Assembly (NCBI GenBank): GCA_003665825.1
Contig: QPFY01000004.1
Coordinates: forward strand, 1,054,001 to 1,118,000
Direction of reading: 5' to 3'
Source of the DNA: Microbotryum silenes-acaulis
Lineage: Eukaryota; Basidiomycota; Microbotryomycetes; Microbotryales; Microbotryaceae
Length of the DNA: 64,000 nt
In this document: one piece after another, positions 37,626 to 50,600 of the stretch
How positions within the stretch are numbered: position 1 is the stretch's first letter
How the letters are laid out: each line of letters opens with the position of its first letter
Notes under the pieces: generated by a model
What the model was told of the DNA's origin: nothing
Database searches by the model: none
Seen by the model: only the letters and a program-made list of their open reading frames with translations
Made by a program: the position numbers and the translations under genes

Positions 37626-37687
37626 GTGAGCTTGAGCCAGGGGTGATGAGGTGTACTTAGTGTCACATTGCAATCGATCGGTAAACG

Positions 37688-37701
37688 ATATATATATATA
37701 T
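37688..37701. repeat. AT dinucleotide microsatellite
   Basis: Seven AT units just 3' of the 2-oxoadipate dehydrogenase gene, in the 123 bp between two convergent genes; probably in a 3' UTR. Confidence 0.8.
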
Positions 37702-37748
37702 GCTATCCAAAAGGAACAAGACGGGTAATCGAACAGCCGTCGAGGTAA

Positions 37749-39569
37749 TCAGTAAGGCCTCTGACCGGGCAAGTTGCTCATTTCAATTCGATCGGTCGTC
37801 GTGCCGAATAAGACGTCCCAGAAGCGACTTTGCTTGCCGTAATTTCGACCCGATTTGCCTGTGAGAGGAGGTATGAAGCACGGTGAGTGACAGAACTCGG
37901 ACAATATAGTGTCATAGTGGTGTAAAGGCGGCTCACCGAATCGATGATGCTATGGGCCCCGACCCAAGAGGACAGAGCAGAAGCTAGAGGTCAGCTTCGC
38001 GAGCTTCGACTGTAAAGCCTAAGCGAAGCGAGACTCACAGTATCATGATCTTCAATCAAGAGGTTGCACCCAATAAGTCTGAGTGGTAAACCCGTAATAG
38101 GGAGTTCCCACTCTGCACGAATACCCGTGTGGCCGAGCAACTCGACATAGGACGTGCAGACCGCTGTGAAACGTCCCGCACTTGTCAGCCATCACTCCTG
38201 CGGCTGGGGGTGGCGTGGTGTACTCACAGAGAACGAAAAGTTCGTGGAAGTTCATTGGTACCAGTAGAGTGGCCGAGAGTGGGACCAAAGCAATTTCGAT
38301 TACCTGTTAAGAGCTTATTCAGTATGCGAGGGTCGACAATTGGGTCTGCGGCAGGGAGGTACATACCTCCTGGATCTCGGACGACAAGATTGACAATAGC
38401 GGCGACGGGTGGCGCGTTGTATGATGGGTCTTGTGGATTCTCCAAAAGAAATCTACCTCATGGGATGTGCGATGATACGCGTAGAAGAAGTAATCGAGAG
38501 CAATAAGCCAGAAGAACCACCGGATAGGGGTCGTCCAAGAGAAGGCGTTGATGGGGTTCTCGGTGCGATCGTATTTGATGAGGAATTCGCCAAAGGTTCG
38601 AGTGAGAAGGAATGCGAGTTGGCCCTTCGATATCGTGGATGGAAGGATTTTTCATGTCATCAGTTATTGCTGTTAAAGTCAAAGCCGACTCTTGAATATA
38701 CTGACGAGGGCTAGTTGGTCAATGGCCTTGTCTGGGTATCGGTCTCGACCAACATTCTTCTCGTCCAGAGTCCCGTATTCGAGCTAAGATACAGTGATGA
38801 GATGAGTGGACTGCACGAGTAACCCCAGTGACGAGGCCGGAGCTTACAGCAAAGTGCGTAAATCGTTTAAACTGGGCAATCCGAAAAGGCAAGTGGCGTG
38901 CAATCGTCAGACCAGCGTTGGGCCCGAGCTGATGAGTGAGATGGACTCACCACTCGATTCCCGAAGAAAACGTAGCTGGCAACGTAGACGAACCAAGCCA
39001 CTGCTGGCGGCCATTTGTATCCTGTGCGGAGGGAATAGAAGGGGCGGCAGCGGCTCAATCAGTCGAAGTCCACGCGCACGGGCGGCAATCACAACCCTCC
39101 AGACCTGAAGGTGAAATTGGACGGTGGCTTTGACAATGTGTAACACCATGGTCAACGTAGCGATAACTGACCAGGGTAATAACAATAGCTCAATTGTTGC
39201 AATGCCGGTGCAAGCAGTGCATGCGACCTGATGAAGAGGTGTTCAGGCAAGAGGGGGTGCTTGGGTACCGGACCCCGATCGACCGTCGCCGGCTTCAACG
39301 AGTGATATTCGGACGGCATCAACCGTCTCGCCGCCATCTTCTCGAGAATGGTCATTTCGGAGAACTGCTTCAAGTAAAGTCGACTTGGGTCGCCAGTCGC
39401 GCCCTTGTCGTGTCTGTTTGTCCGAGTCGAGGTTGTCGACGGCGTCGGCGACTTGGCGATCCACGGTTGTCAAGTCGAGGCTGCCCGAATCGTCCGAGTC
39501 GGATGAGCTCGAAGCGAGCATCTCTGCGTCCGATATGACGTCAAAAAGGTGGTTTGTGCGGCTGGTCAT
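37749..39569 (-). CDS. Fatty-acid hydroxylase / sterol desaturase family membrane protein
   Basis: Ten exons: 39569..39315, 39227..39080, 39021..38951, 38871..38848, 38783..38706, 38624..38367, 38303..38228, 38163..38039, 37949..37937, 37858..37749, giving 385 aa. The di-iron histidine boxes are complete only after splicing: HRTSH (exon 6), HKTHH (exon 6) and HDT-HH (exons 8/9), followed by GKSGRNYGKQSRFWDVLFGT. Hydrophobic segments are LLLLPWSVIATLTMVLHIV, AVAWFVYVASYVFF and WFFWLIALDYFFYAY. The enzyme is expected in the ER membrane, hydroxylating or desaturating a lipid; substrate unknown. Exon 9 is only 13 nt (HHRF plus one base) and exon 4 only 24 nt. The exon 1 donor (GTCCGA) is the weakest junction; the first 85 residues could be wrong. 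Confidence 0.78.
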
Positions 39570-40452
39570 AATGTAGACGTGTCGTAGGTATGGGTGCTTT
39601 CAGGCGTGCTAGAAGGGAGGAAGGGAAAAGAGGTCGAGTCGAATCAGACTCAAGTTCGCGTATCGGTGACTTTTAAGTGGGTGCCAGCTGCCAAAAGCAG
39701 AGTGTCTGTGCGCGAGCTGCCCGCGCCCGAACCCAAAATCGAAACGGGGTGTTCGAGGGAGTCTGTATCCAGTACCTACGTAGGTGTCATTGGCAGCTCA
39801 GCGTACCTGAAAAGTTGCCCAGAGTTCACGCACAACTCGACGTACAGTCGGATCGTTCACAGAACGGCCCCGGGAGTTGATAACTGATCACGTGACTTCG
39901 AGGTGTCCCGCGATGGATAGCATCTGGCCTGGAAAGCTCACCGTGACGGCAGCTGAAGCATACTAGCAGTTCGGTGTCTATAATGACTTGACCGAGTACC
40001 CGTACGAAAGATATGCCAGATTTCTTGAAGCTGCTATCATAATTTGCAGCAATTCGGAATGGGCAGTGCGACCCGCCGGTGACGCGGTGACGGTTGCCCG
40101 ATTCCCGGATTGGCGAGTGAAGACTGGTGAGGCCGCTTGAATGGAGAGCTGGTTCCCGAAGAAATGATTCGGTCCCGATAAGTGATATCATTGTCGATAA
40201 AGGCGAGTGAGGACAAGTAAACTAGTCAATTTGGTCACGCTATTTATTGATCACGACTATAGTACTCGCCCAGCATCTCGGCCTGCCGATCCTGCCGATC
40301 GCTTCGGAGGGGAAGCTTGACTGACAGCTGAACACGATGGTAGGCAGCTCGCTTCAAGCCCGGGAGTGAGAGTGGCCGCGAGCAGAACACGGCTGCGTCA
40401 TGCGTGCCCCGCTCGCTGGGCCTTGAGAACAGGTCCGTCTTGGGCCACGACG
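39570..40452. promoter_or_regulatory. Divergent intergenic region
   Basis: About 880 bp upstream of both the hydroxylase-type gene (minus) and the GRAM-VASt gene (plus). GTACCTACGTAGGT near 39773-39786 is palindromic. No gene or named operator identified. Confidence 0.4.
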
Positions 40453-43105
40453 ATGAGCGACGGCGCGAGAGACTCGACCCCTTGCAGCAGTCCTGCATCG
40501 CACTCTGACGATTCAGAAGAGTGTCACTCGGATGGGTCCTTGATCCTTGTCAATAAGCGAGAAGATCCTCCTCCACTCGGTGCCGCAGCCCCGCTCCCAG
40601 CAACTACAACTCAGCCCCGTTCGCGCCGCCTTGCGCCACTCGTGCCATCGCCGATCGTTACCGCCCAGCCCGGGGCTTCTGCGGGGCTCGTCCCCACGTC
40701 ATTGCAGCCGGGAGCTTCTGCTGAGCCTGCTCCTGCTTTGGGCACGAGCTCTCTCTCCCCCCTCTCCCCATCACCAAATTCAACTACCGAGATGATTGCG
40801 ACGACGAGCTTCTCATCCCACACCAGTGTCGTGCACTCGGGTGAGGCTGGTGTCGACATGCCCGCTCGCCAAGCGCTCCAGGACGATTCGCGTGAGGTCG
40901 TCGGCGGCTCCGCTTCGGGACTGTACCCCGAGGTCGTGACCAAAGTCACCTCGAGTCCTGTCGACACACCCACCTCCGGGTCCTCCTCGTCCAAGCCATG
41001 GTACGCCAAGCTCACTACCCCTCTGGTCGGCAAGCACCACGGCAAGAGTCGTCGCAACAACCGCGAGCTTGGCGAGGTCGAGGCCGGCTCCGAGAGCAGC
41101 GACGGCGACGTCGGCGGAGATGCCGGAGAGAATGACAAGAAAGAACAAGATGTGAAAGCCGCTGAGGTGCTTGATGAGGTCGACGGAAGGAAAGAGGTCA
41201 GTCTAGTTCTTGCGAGGGAGGGTACCGAACACATGTGCTGAAAATCTCTCGCGCCCGCCACTCCTGCCACTGCAGCCGTCAACCCCTATTCATCAAGCGG
41301 GATCGGCACGTCAAGATCTCGCACCTGTTGCCGTGCCCGATCGACAACTGAACCCCGACACGAATGACAGCCCAAGTATGAGCGAATCGATCAAGGACCG
41401 CATCTCCGAGGATCACCACCCCTCGCCCAAGGTGTCCAACTTCAAGTTCCACAAGCTTTTCGCCTCCGAGATCCCCGACGACGACGAGCTTATCGAGGAC
41501 TACCGCTGCGCCTTGCAAAAGGACGTTCTCGTACAAGGCCGTCTCTACCTCTCGGAACACTATCTCGCCTTCAAAGCCAATATTCTTGGCTGGCAGACTT
41601 CGGTGTGCATTCCCTTCTCTGAGATTGTCACGATCGAGAAGCGCATGACCGCGCTCGTCATTCCGAACGTGATCGAGGTGACGACCCTCAACACTCGGCA
41701 TGCCTTTGCCTCTTTCTTGGCTCGGGATCCAGCTTACGATCTACTCGTCGATCTGTGGCGCCACAACCATCCTGGAGAGGAGCGATCGCGCGAAAGCAAG
41801 GACCAGGATTCTGCGAGCATCGTCAGCGACGCCGGTGGTGCGACCGGCGTAAACCGCGGTGGTGACGTCAACAGCGAAATCTCGTACGAGGACGAGCACG
41901 GAGAACGAAAGAAGCACAAGTTTACGAGCGCGCTCGCTAAAGTCGGATCACGCCTCAAGTCGATCACCGCCGTCAACGACGACAAGCCCGAGGGCAAGAC
42001 GGAAGCGGACAAGATCAAGGACAAGGCCAAGAAGGACATGCAAGGCGAGCTCGGCCACGAGCCGACCGAGTACGACGGCGAAGAGTTTGCGAATGTCGCT
42101 CTCGATTGCGTTCTACCGACTTCGCCTCAAAAGGCCTACGAGCTGTTCATCCACGACTCCGAGTTTTTGAAGGGCTTCTTTACCGACGACCAAGGTCTCA
42201 AGGAAGTTGAAATCGGGGAGTGGGAGTCGAACGGTGACGGCGATCTCCAAAAACGTGAAATGTCGTACATCAAGCCGCTGAACGGCTCGATCGGTGAGTA
42301 TTTTCAATCAAATTTTCCTTTCAAGAAACGCCACACTTACCCGATCCTTCTTCCATCTCCATCAGGCCCCAAGCAGACGCACTGCAACATCAAGGACGAG
42401 AATGAGAAGGTCGATCCCGAGAAGTACATCTCCAATATCACTACCACCCAGACACCCGACGTTCCTGCTGGTAAAGATTTCTCCGTGCGCACGAAAACGG
42501 TGATGACTTGGTCCGATGAAGGCGGAGCGCGTGTGCGCGTAACGACCGAAGTCGAGTGGACCAAGATGAACAGGATGCTCAAGGGCATTATCGAGAGGAG
42601 TTGTATCGATGGGCAGAAGAAGTATCATCAAGACCTTGAGAAGGCGGCAAGAGCGTATATCGAAGCCAACCCTGACGACTTCAAGGATTCAGGCGTCACG
42701 ACGACCGGCGCCAGTGGTGGCTCGAAGAAGGGTGGCGATGACAGCGCTTGGGCATCCGCAAGTGAGGAAGGCGAATCGCTCCTCTCGTCCTTCTTGGAGC
42801 AGCTCACCGGACCCATGGGAATCGTTGTTGGCCTCGTCGTCATTCTCGCTCTCACGAATCTGTTCACCCTCAATGCACTGCGCGTGCAGGCACGAGCAGC
42901 TCACCACGCCCGCATGGGCCAGCCTCACGAAGTCGCCAGTGCCGTCTCGCGTGTCCTCGACCAGTACAAGTCCGTCTACTCAACTACAGGGTCCAAAAGC
43001 TCTGCCGAAGTAGAGATGAAGAGTTTGCTCAAGGTCGTCGAAGATTTGGAAAAGACCGCGACCGGGTTGGTCGATCGCGTTAAACGTGTGGCGTCGATGC
43101 TTTAA
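40453..43105 (+). CDS. GRAM-VASt sterol-transfer protein (LAM/Ysp2/Aster-like)
   Basis: Exons 40453..41196, 41276..42293, 42366..43105 give 833 aa. The first 290 residues are Ser/Pro/Ala-rich and disordered. A GRAM (PH-like) domain spans about 300-410: FKFHKLFASEIPDDDELIEDYRCAL, GRLYLSEHYLAFKANILGW. The VASt/START-like domain spans about 520-690: FANVALDCVLPTSPQKAYELFIHDSEFL and RVTTEVEWTKMNRMLKGIIE. A single transmembrane segment follows at about 737-760 (MGIVVGLVVILALTNLFTL), then a short tail. This order is that of yeast Lam/Ltc and animal GRAMD1 proteins, ER-anchored at contact sites and moving sterol from the plasma membrane (family knowledge). Intron 2 is 72 nt without an in-frame stop, so retention would insert 24 residues. 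Confidence 0.9.
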
Positions 43106-43437
43106 GTTTGTTGGGAACGGATCGTTTTTTATCAGTCTAGTTGGTCCCATGTATATATTTATGCTTGATCTTCTTGCGCCCACTTGTTATTTGTATTGTA
43201 TCGTACGCTCGCTTGTCCTTTCCAGTTCCAGCAACAACGCTCGTCCGTGCACTCTGTGCATTGCATCTCTCGCTTGGTCTCTCGCGATGAGCTCGATGCT
43301 GCCGAGAGCCAGAGAATTAAGACTCCAATGAAAGTTACAACTGAAGCAAGAAGAAAGTCGAATGAAGTACAGCAATCTCACAACACGACGGAGAGAATCC
43401 CAGAATCGAACGCCCCCCTGAAAATCATGTCTTTCCC
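43106..43437. other. Convergent 3' region between GRAM-VASt gene and SMC2
   Basis: 332 bp with an AT-richer stretch at about 43120-43200, presumably 3' UTRs. Nothing else seen. Confidence 0.4.
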
Positions 43438-46400
43438 TCATGTAGCAGCGATCAAACCCGCGCCACCAACGGAAAGCGCCGCCCCTCTACCCTTCGCACC
43501 CGCACCCGACACATTCTTGGGTTGAGCATTCTCCTTGTCGTACAAGCCCGAAGCACTGCGTTGACTTGTCCGCTCGACGATCGAAGTACCGTCTCGGAAG
43601 CGAGCGCGGAAGAGCACGTTCGCGTTGGAGAAGAGCCCGTCCTTGAGGGAGACGACGATGAATTGCGAGCCCTTGAAGCGGGTTCGGAAGAGGCGACCAA
43701 TGTTTTCGGCTGGAAAAGTAGAGGAAAATGTTAGGACAAGGCTCGTTGATCGAAACGCGCGGCGTGAAAACTCACTGTGTGAGAGATCGAGGGCAGCATC
43801 CTGAGGGTGGTGCACGCGGACAAAGGTCAGATGATGCAATCGACGCGAAAGTGTGCGAGATACTCACGATTTCGTCCAAAATATACATCGGTGCACTGCG
43901 AAGATGAAAGAAGACCAGATCAACGACATGCTGTAGCAAGGGAGACATGATACGCTGACATACGGTTTGAAGTGCAACAGCGCCATGATCAACGAGAGCG
44001 CGATGAGGGATCTGCGAAGGACGTCAATTTCAGATCAGTCGGGCCCAGCGATTGTCCATAACGAGTCACAGAACGTACCTCTGCCCACCCGACAACTCGG
44101 TCAAGCTGGCTTTCCACACTGTGCCCAATCGGACCTTGACCTCGAGGCCCTGTGTGATATCCATTCCCTCCGGTGGCTGAAGCTTCGAAAAGTTCCCGGG
44201 CAACAGCTCGGCGAAGATGTTCCCAAATTCGGCGTTGACAGTCTCCCACGTCTTTTGCAACGCATCCTTCTTGTAGTCGTCGAGTTTAGCAACGGTCTCT
44301 TCGATCTTGCTCTTGTCCTTGAGCACCTGTCGGTACATCCCGATGAGCTCCTTCTCCTTCTTCTCGACACTGTTTTGCAACATCAAGCAAACATCTCAAT
44401 TAGCCGGTATTTCAAGGAGCCTAGCAGCCGATCTACCGAGTACACACCTGTCAATCATCGTCAGCACCTTCGGGTTGACCTTCTTCTTCGCCGCGTTTTG
44501 CTCCTCCTCAAGCTTCTGGCACTTGGCCTTCATGCCATTCATGTTGACGTTGGCAAAGTTGTACTGTGAACCTTCTTTACCAAAGGTTCTACGTTGGAGA
44601 AGATTCTGATTCGAATCAGTGATGGGAAGCTTCGCGCGCCTCCTCAAGGTCTACTTACTGGCACTCGTCTTGGATCCACTCAAATCGGCTCTCGAGCTTG
44701 GCGACGGCATCAGCGGCATTCTTCTGGTCCTTCTTGGCGCGTTCGATCTCAAGTTTGAGCTCAGTGACAGCCATATCAGTGTCGACGATCTCTTGTCGCT
44801 TCGCCTTGATCGCACGATCGAGCGCATCGAGCTCGTCCTGAAATGCGGTCAGCATCTTGGTCTCCTCGGCAATCTTGGCTTCGATGACCTTGAGTTCATT
44901 CTGCTTTTGCTTGACGGTCTTCTTGAGCTCTAGCAATGCAGCCTCGGTCTTGACGAGATGGGTCCTGGCTTCGGCAAGTTCGGTCCCACTCGCAGCAATG
45001 TCCTTCTCCATCTGCTCCAGTTCGAGCTCGGCGGTCTGCACCTCGCGTTGCAAAGTCTTGACCTCGACCGTCTGCTTGGTCACATCGCCCTTCTTCTTCT
45101 TGATCTCAGCTTTAATCTGGTCAAGCTTGGAGCCTCGGTTGTTCTTGAACTCATCCATCTCCTTCTCAATGCGTTTGCATTCGGCTTGGGCCTCCTTCTG
45201 CTTCGCTTTCGAGTCGACGATCGTCTGCTTCATGGTCTCTATGATGGTCTTGATCGACTCGACCTCGCTGATGATCTGCGGATAGGGTATGGAGAACATC
45301 AGCAAGGGTCCCCAGATTTCGCTGCGAAAACAACCGCACTCACCCTCGTTGCGTTCGACTCTTGTACACGCTCCTCCAACAGCCCGACCTCATGAGCCTT
45401 GAGGTCAAGTTGCTTCTTGGCCTGCTTGTACTTGTCCATCGCCGCCGTGGTCTGATCGAATGCCTTCTCCGCCGCATCAAGTGCCTGTTGCCTCGCTTTC
45501 AGCTCGACCTCGACCTTCTTGAGCTGCTGGACCTTGACGAGGATGCCGGCGCCCTGGGATCGACTTCCACCAGACAGTGTTCCGTCGGGTGAGTAGACAT
45601 CCCCTTCGAGCGTGACGGATCGCATCCTAATCTCATTGTGGAACGTGACGAGCTTGGCCTCGTCCGAATCGGCGCAGATCAACGTGCTCCCGAAGATGTA
45701 CTCCATCGCGGCGTTGAGCTCATCGTCGTAACCGACCATCGAGAGCGCGAGTTTGGTCTGAGGCGAGACCTTGCTGACGGTACGCAGGGTTTCCTTCGAC
45801 GCGACGCTGGCTTTGATCTTGCTCAAGGGGATGAACGTGACGCGCTTGCGCATTTGTCCACCCTTGATCAGGTCCGCACCGACGTTCTCGTCTTGGACGA
45901 CGACGTTGTAAAGTCGACCTCCAGCGGCGACCTCGAGCGCAGTCGCGGCATGGAAGTTGCTTTCATCCAACGACACGAGATTCGCGACCAGACCCTTGAC
46001 CTGCGATTGGTCAAAACCTCGATGAGGAATTGTGTAGGAGAAATCGAGCTGCGCCAAATTCGACTTGATCGCGTCCCTCTCCTCGAGCAACTTGCGCACC
46101 GCTTTCCCTTCGACGTCCCTCCTCTCCCTCAACTGCGTCTCCTTGTCCTCGTCCCAGCCCAACTTGCCCAACGCCGCTTCGAGCGTGGCTCGTTCCTTCT
46201 TTGCCGCTTCCAGCTCAGAGATCAAGCCCTTTCCTTCAGAAGCTGCCTTTTTGGCCCTCGGCTCTTTCTCCTTCAACTCCTTCTGCAAATGCTCGATGCG
46301 CGCCTTGGCCCGTTCGGCCTCGGTTCCAAGGTTCGAGGCAAGCTCCTTGGCTTTGGCGAGTTGTCCCATGAACCCGGACGAGGTCGATTCGTCCGAGGAG

Positions 46401-48154
46401 GAAGAGATGCCGGTCAAGAGCGTTTGCAAGAGGTCCTCGGAGGCCTTGAGCGATGTGGTGGTCGCATCGTAATTTGCTTTGAGGGAGGCGAACTGCTGCG
46501 CCGCTTCCTTCGAGCTTTGTTCTCGTTCCTTGCGCGAGGACGCAAGCTGAAGAGTTTGACGATGGAGACTGAGTCAATTGAAAAGCGTAGGTCTCATTTC
46601 AGCGTACCCACTCACCTCCTTGGCATTCGTTTCGAGCTGTGCGACCCGGGCTTGCTCATCCTTGATGTTGCCAGCCATGATGTCGACCTGAGCCTCGAGC
46701 TTGCTGCATTCCTTGGCGAGCTCGGTCTGCTCCTGTTCTAGGCGTGCCACCTTGCCGCCCTTTGCCAGTTCCTAGAGACGCTTTCCGAGAATGTCAGTCG
46801 CGATCCATTTAGAAGAAACGGTGCAAGCGAATAGACCGACCACCTCCCTCCTCTTCTCAATCTCAACGACATCCTTCTCCATCCTTTCGGCTTCCTTGTC
46901 CATCCTCGCCTTGCCCTCAACAGCTTTTTCCAACCTCTTCTCGCTCTTCTCAACCCCAATTCCACCTTCCTTGAGCCGCTTGACCACCTCCAACCAATCC
47001 CATGCCACGACCAACCGACTCAGTCTTTCCAACTCGCTCGCCTTTTTCTGAAACTCCAAAAAGACCCTCTTCTCTTCCCTCAACCGATCAAGCTTGGGCA
47101 CGATCTCTTCCTTCAAGAGGTCCTGAATCTCGTCGAGGCGTTTCTCCTTCTTGGCCATCGTCTTGACGGCCTTGTCCTTCTTCTCTTCAAACATGGACGT
47201 GCCCGCGGCTTCTTCGATCATGGAGAGGATCTCTTGCGGGCGCATGTTGAGCACTTTGGTGATCTTGCCTGGAAGTGTACCGGAAGGAGCAAGAAGGTTG
47301 AGCAAGACGACGAAAAGAAAAACAAATGTATAGGCCCGGGGCTCCGAATTGAGGATTGACCTTGCATGATGAGGAAGTTGGGGTTATTGATATTGAGCTG
47401 CACGGACTGGAACAGGTTCTGCACGGCGGCCTGGGTCGAGCGATGTCCGCAGATGAGGTACTTGGAGGTACCATTGAGCGCGATCTGGCGCGTGACGCTG
47501 ATTTCGGGATGGGCCTCGAAGCCGACGGGGGCTTTGGACTTGTCCGAGTTGTCAAAGACGATCGTGACCGAGGCGCGCGTGACGCCGGCTTGGCCTCGTT
47601 TGTAGATGAGATCCAAGAGGTTGGAGGCGCGGACCTGTGCGTGCCGAGGACAGCGGCGAGGCGTGGTTCAGCAGGACGAGAAGGCGAGTCAGCCACCGGG
47701 GCCCGTCGAGTGTCCGAGGCTGATGACCCATCGGATGACATACCGTAGTCAAATTAGTGATACCCAGCACGAAGCAGATGGAATCCAGAATATTGGATTT
47801 ACCGGATCCGTTCCTGTGAGCCGATTTCGAGGTGTCAGTACTCGCCCGCCTTGCCCGGCTGCGACACGCGTCGTTCAACAACAAGCGCGGTCGGGGACGC
47901 GTGGCTCGGTGTTGGCTTCCCGGCTGACTTGGCTCACAATCCGGTGATGGCGTTGAAGCTCGAGTCCCATCCGCTGATCGAGGTTCGTACGGGACTGTAG
48001 GAGGAGACACCACGCGCAATTGGATGGGCGAAGGGGGCGGTGTTGCCGAGATCAGCAAACACGACCCGCGACGGATGTAGGCTCACGCTCGGAGCAGGAT
48101 CGAGGGTACTGACTAGGACTTGAACCCATCCAGCACGAGTTCGGTGATCCTCAT
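43438..48154 (-). CDS. SMC2: Condensin subunit SMC2
   Basis: Fourteen exons: 48154..48114, 47994..47938, 47813..47744, 47634..47361, 47268..46844, 46771..46616, 46546..45344, 45275..44659, 44588..44448, 44369..44079, 44011..43964, 43895..43868, 43800..43776, 43709..43438, giving 1215 aa. N-terminus [18 protein letters not shown] and Walker A GLNGSGKSN (residues 32-40). Coiled coils flank a hinge at about 520-660 ([22 protein letters not shown]). The ABC signature [16 protein letters not shown] and Walker [18 protein letters not shown] are near the C-terminus. SMC2 pairs with SMC4 to compact mitotic chromosomes. The last ATPase half is finely fragmented: exons of 48, 28 and 25 nt encode the Walker B region. 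The C-terminal 30 residues are a Gly/Ala-rich tail. All phases are consistent. Confidence 0.95.
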
Positions 48155-48507
48155 GTTGGCGAGAGACGGCCCTCGGATTGGGCGACAACACGGCAAAATG
48201 ACCCTACAACTTGGAAAGACGAGGGTCAACGCTCGGCGGCTTGAATGACGGCGCGCGACGCGTGATCGGCTCCATTTCCCAGTTACAAATCGCGCATAAT
48301 GAACGCCTCGCCTCGCTAACGTTGGAAATTACATTGTGTAAATCGCTTGTTGTTCAATTCCACACACAAAAAAGGGAAGAAGAATAAGGGAACATAACCT
48401 CAACACGAGACTCAGTATAGTTGATGGGGTGTAGGGCTCGTCCAACTTCGCCGCCCGCCCCCTTTTCTGTCCCCCTCCCCTGCCCAGCTCCAATTCGACC
48501 ACATGCC
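48155..48507. promoter_or_regulatory. Upstream region of SMC2 / 3' region of PRP19
   Basis: 353 bp between two genes on the minus strand. Includes ACGCGTCGCG-like sequence (GACGCGTGATC near 48256-48268). An ACGCGT MCB-type element would suit a cell-cycle gene, but the match here is GCGACGCGTGA and I do not claim it. Confidence 0.35.
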
Positions 48508-50600
48508 TCAAGCCGTTCCGAGGAACCTAACCGATCGATCCAGACTACTCGTCGCAATCTCCTTTCCGTCCGCACTCCACTCGACGCCCGTGATCTCACT
48601 CGTGTTTTCCTCATTAACCAGCACCGGTTCCCACGTCTTGTTCGCAAATACGCGCAAGTCGTTGCCGACGACGGTCAGGTACTGCGCCGAAGGATCGAAG
48701 CGCACCTGATTGACGAGTGTGGCTTCGCCCTCGGGCAGCTCGACGTTGGCCGAGTTGGTCTGCTTGCGCAGGTCCCAGATTTGCACCTTGTTCGAGCCTT
48801 TGGACGCCGAGGCGAGCGTGTAACCGTTCTCGGAGAAGGACAGCGATACGACCGCTTCGCCCAGGGTCGTGTCGAATGTGGCTGCGATCTTGCCCGTGAC
48901 GCTGTCAAAGATACGGATCTGACCGTCCGAAGAGCCGAGACCGAAGATGGCTCCGTCGGGGTGGAAAGCGATCGAGGTACTCGAGACGCCCTCGACGGGA
49001 AGTTGCCCGGTCAAGACGGTCGAAGCTTTGGCACCATCGAGGGAGTGGATGGCCCAAGATCCGTCCAACGAGGCCGATGCGACCAGTCGTCCGGAAGGGT
49101 GCAGCGACAGCCCACTGACTTCACCCCCAGTCGCGAGGATCGTCGAGCCATAGACGGTCTTGGCTCCGTTCGGCGTCCAGACGCGAACGGCCTTGTCGAG
49201 CGAGCCAGAGACGAGGAATGTCGGCAGACCGGCATCGGTCAGCGTCGACGAGGCGATGACGGCAGAGACCTTTTTGGTGTGGCCCTTGAGCGTGGCGACG
49301 ATCTTGGAGGTCGAGCGGTCGTAAACCTGGACGGCCTTGTCGAGGCTGGAGGCAAGGTACGCGGGCGACACACCGGTGTGAGCATGAGTCCGCGGCTCGA
49401 GACTCGACTCGATACGAGATTGTGCACTCACCCTCCGGTAACGATCAAAGACGCATCTTTGGCCAAGGCGAGTGCCGAGAGTCCGGCGGGTTTGGTCGTG
49501 TGCAGACTCGGGATCGCGGTCGTGGTCGTGTAGGCCTTGATCACATCAGCGGTCGCATAGTCGGCGGGGGCCTTTCGCTTTCGTCGTGTAGCAGAGAGAC
49601 TGTGGAGGAACAACCCGTGATAGCTAATGAGCACATTCGAAAGTGGGATGGGGACGCCGGCGCGAGCGACTGACGCTTTGTTGGTGTCCTGAACGATCTG
49701 CGCCGCCTCTGCAGGTAGGCCGGCCTCGGGTGCTTCGGATGCTTGGTTCGATGCCTCCATCTCGACGTCACCGCCGGCACCATTGGCTGCACCACTCGCG
49801 AAGGCAGGGCCAAGAGTCGCCTTGACCGACGCGAGCGCTCTGTTGGGTGAGGGGGTAGTCACCAAGGTCAGGATCCATGATTCCGCCGCGCGGTGGTCGT
49901 TGTCATCTAGACGATGTCTTCCGTTCCAGAAAGAATGAAAATAGTGGTGTGCACTCACTCCCTGGCCTCGTCACGTTCCCGTGTCAACCTTGCGAGCACG
50001 CGCATCGCGGCGTCCTCCTTGTACAAGGCGTGACTGAGTTCCTGTCGCAATTCCTCGCCGGCACGACGCAGTTCCAAGCATTCGAGCATGGTCGCATCCC
50101 ATTCGGACTGGAGGGTGTGCAGCAGCGCGGGGACCGAGGTGAAGGTCGGAGGGCGAGGCGGCGCAGATGGAGCTCCCGGCGCTGTTGGGGGGTGGGAAGC
50201 AAAGGCAACGGGGCGCCAGAGGCAATTTATCAGTACAGTGTTGAGGTGGAGTCGGTGGTGCGTGGACTGGACCATGCAGTGATGCGATCGAGTGCAGGCA
50301 CCGCCATGAGCCAGCAGCACGACGACGCAAGCCCTTGACTGCCAGACCAGGGCAGATGCAGGGCCACTCCCCAAGCAAGCATAGCATGTTCCCAGCATGG
50401 TCCTCAACAGTAAGAGTGCACGTACCCGTCTTGATCTCGACGAGGTCTTCGTCGGTCAGTTGCTGGCCGGTGATGGGGTCCTTGCCATCGTTGTCGCGCA
50501 GGTACTTGAGCACCAACTCGCGCTCGTAGACGTGGCCCGACTTGATCGACAGCACCGGTTTCAACGGAGGTTGCCCCGAGATCGAACAGAACAATGACAT
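48508..50600 (-). CDS. PRP19: Pre-mRNA-processing factor 19, U-box E3 ligase
   Basis: Exons 50600..50426, 50181..49959, 49839..49675, 49599..49432, 49345..48508, giving 522 aa. The N-terminal U-box is complete: [51 protein letters not shown]. The tetramerising coiled coil reads [26 protein letters not shown]...[32 protein letters not shown] seven-bladed WD40 propeller starts at about residue 235 ([58 protein letters not shown]). Prp19 is the core of the NTC complex that activates the spliceosome, and also acts in DNA repair. Intron 1 (244 nt) is long for this genome. Length is close to orthologues. Confidence 0.95.

Noticed and set aside
45638..46741. 367-codon open frame on + strand opposite SMC2
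   Set aside because: Antisense shadow of a GC-rich coding exon; Leu/Arg/Asp-rich composition, no domain, and it runs across a confirmed SMC2 intron.
48421..49533. 370-codon open frame on + strand opposite PRP19
   Set aside because: Mirror of the WD40 exon; composition biased, no family features.
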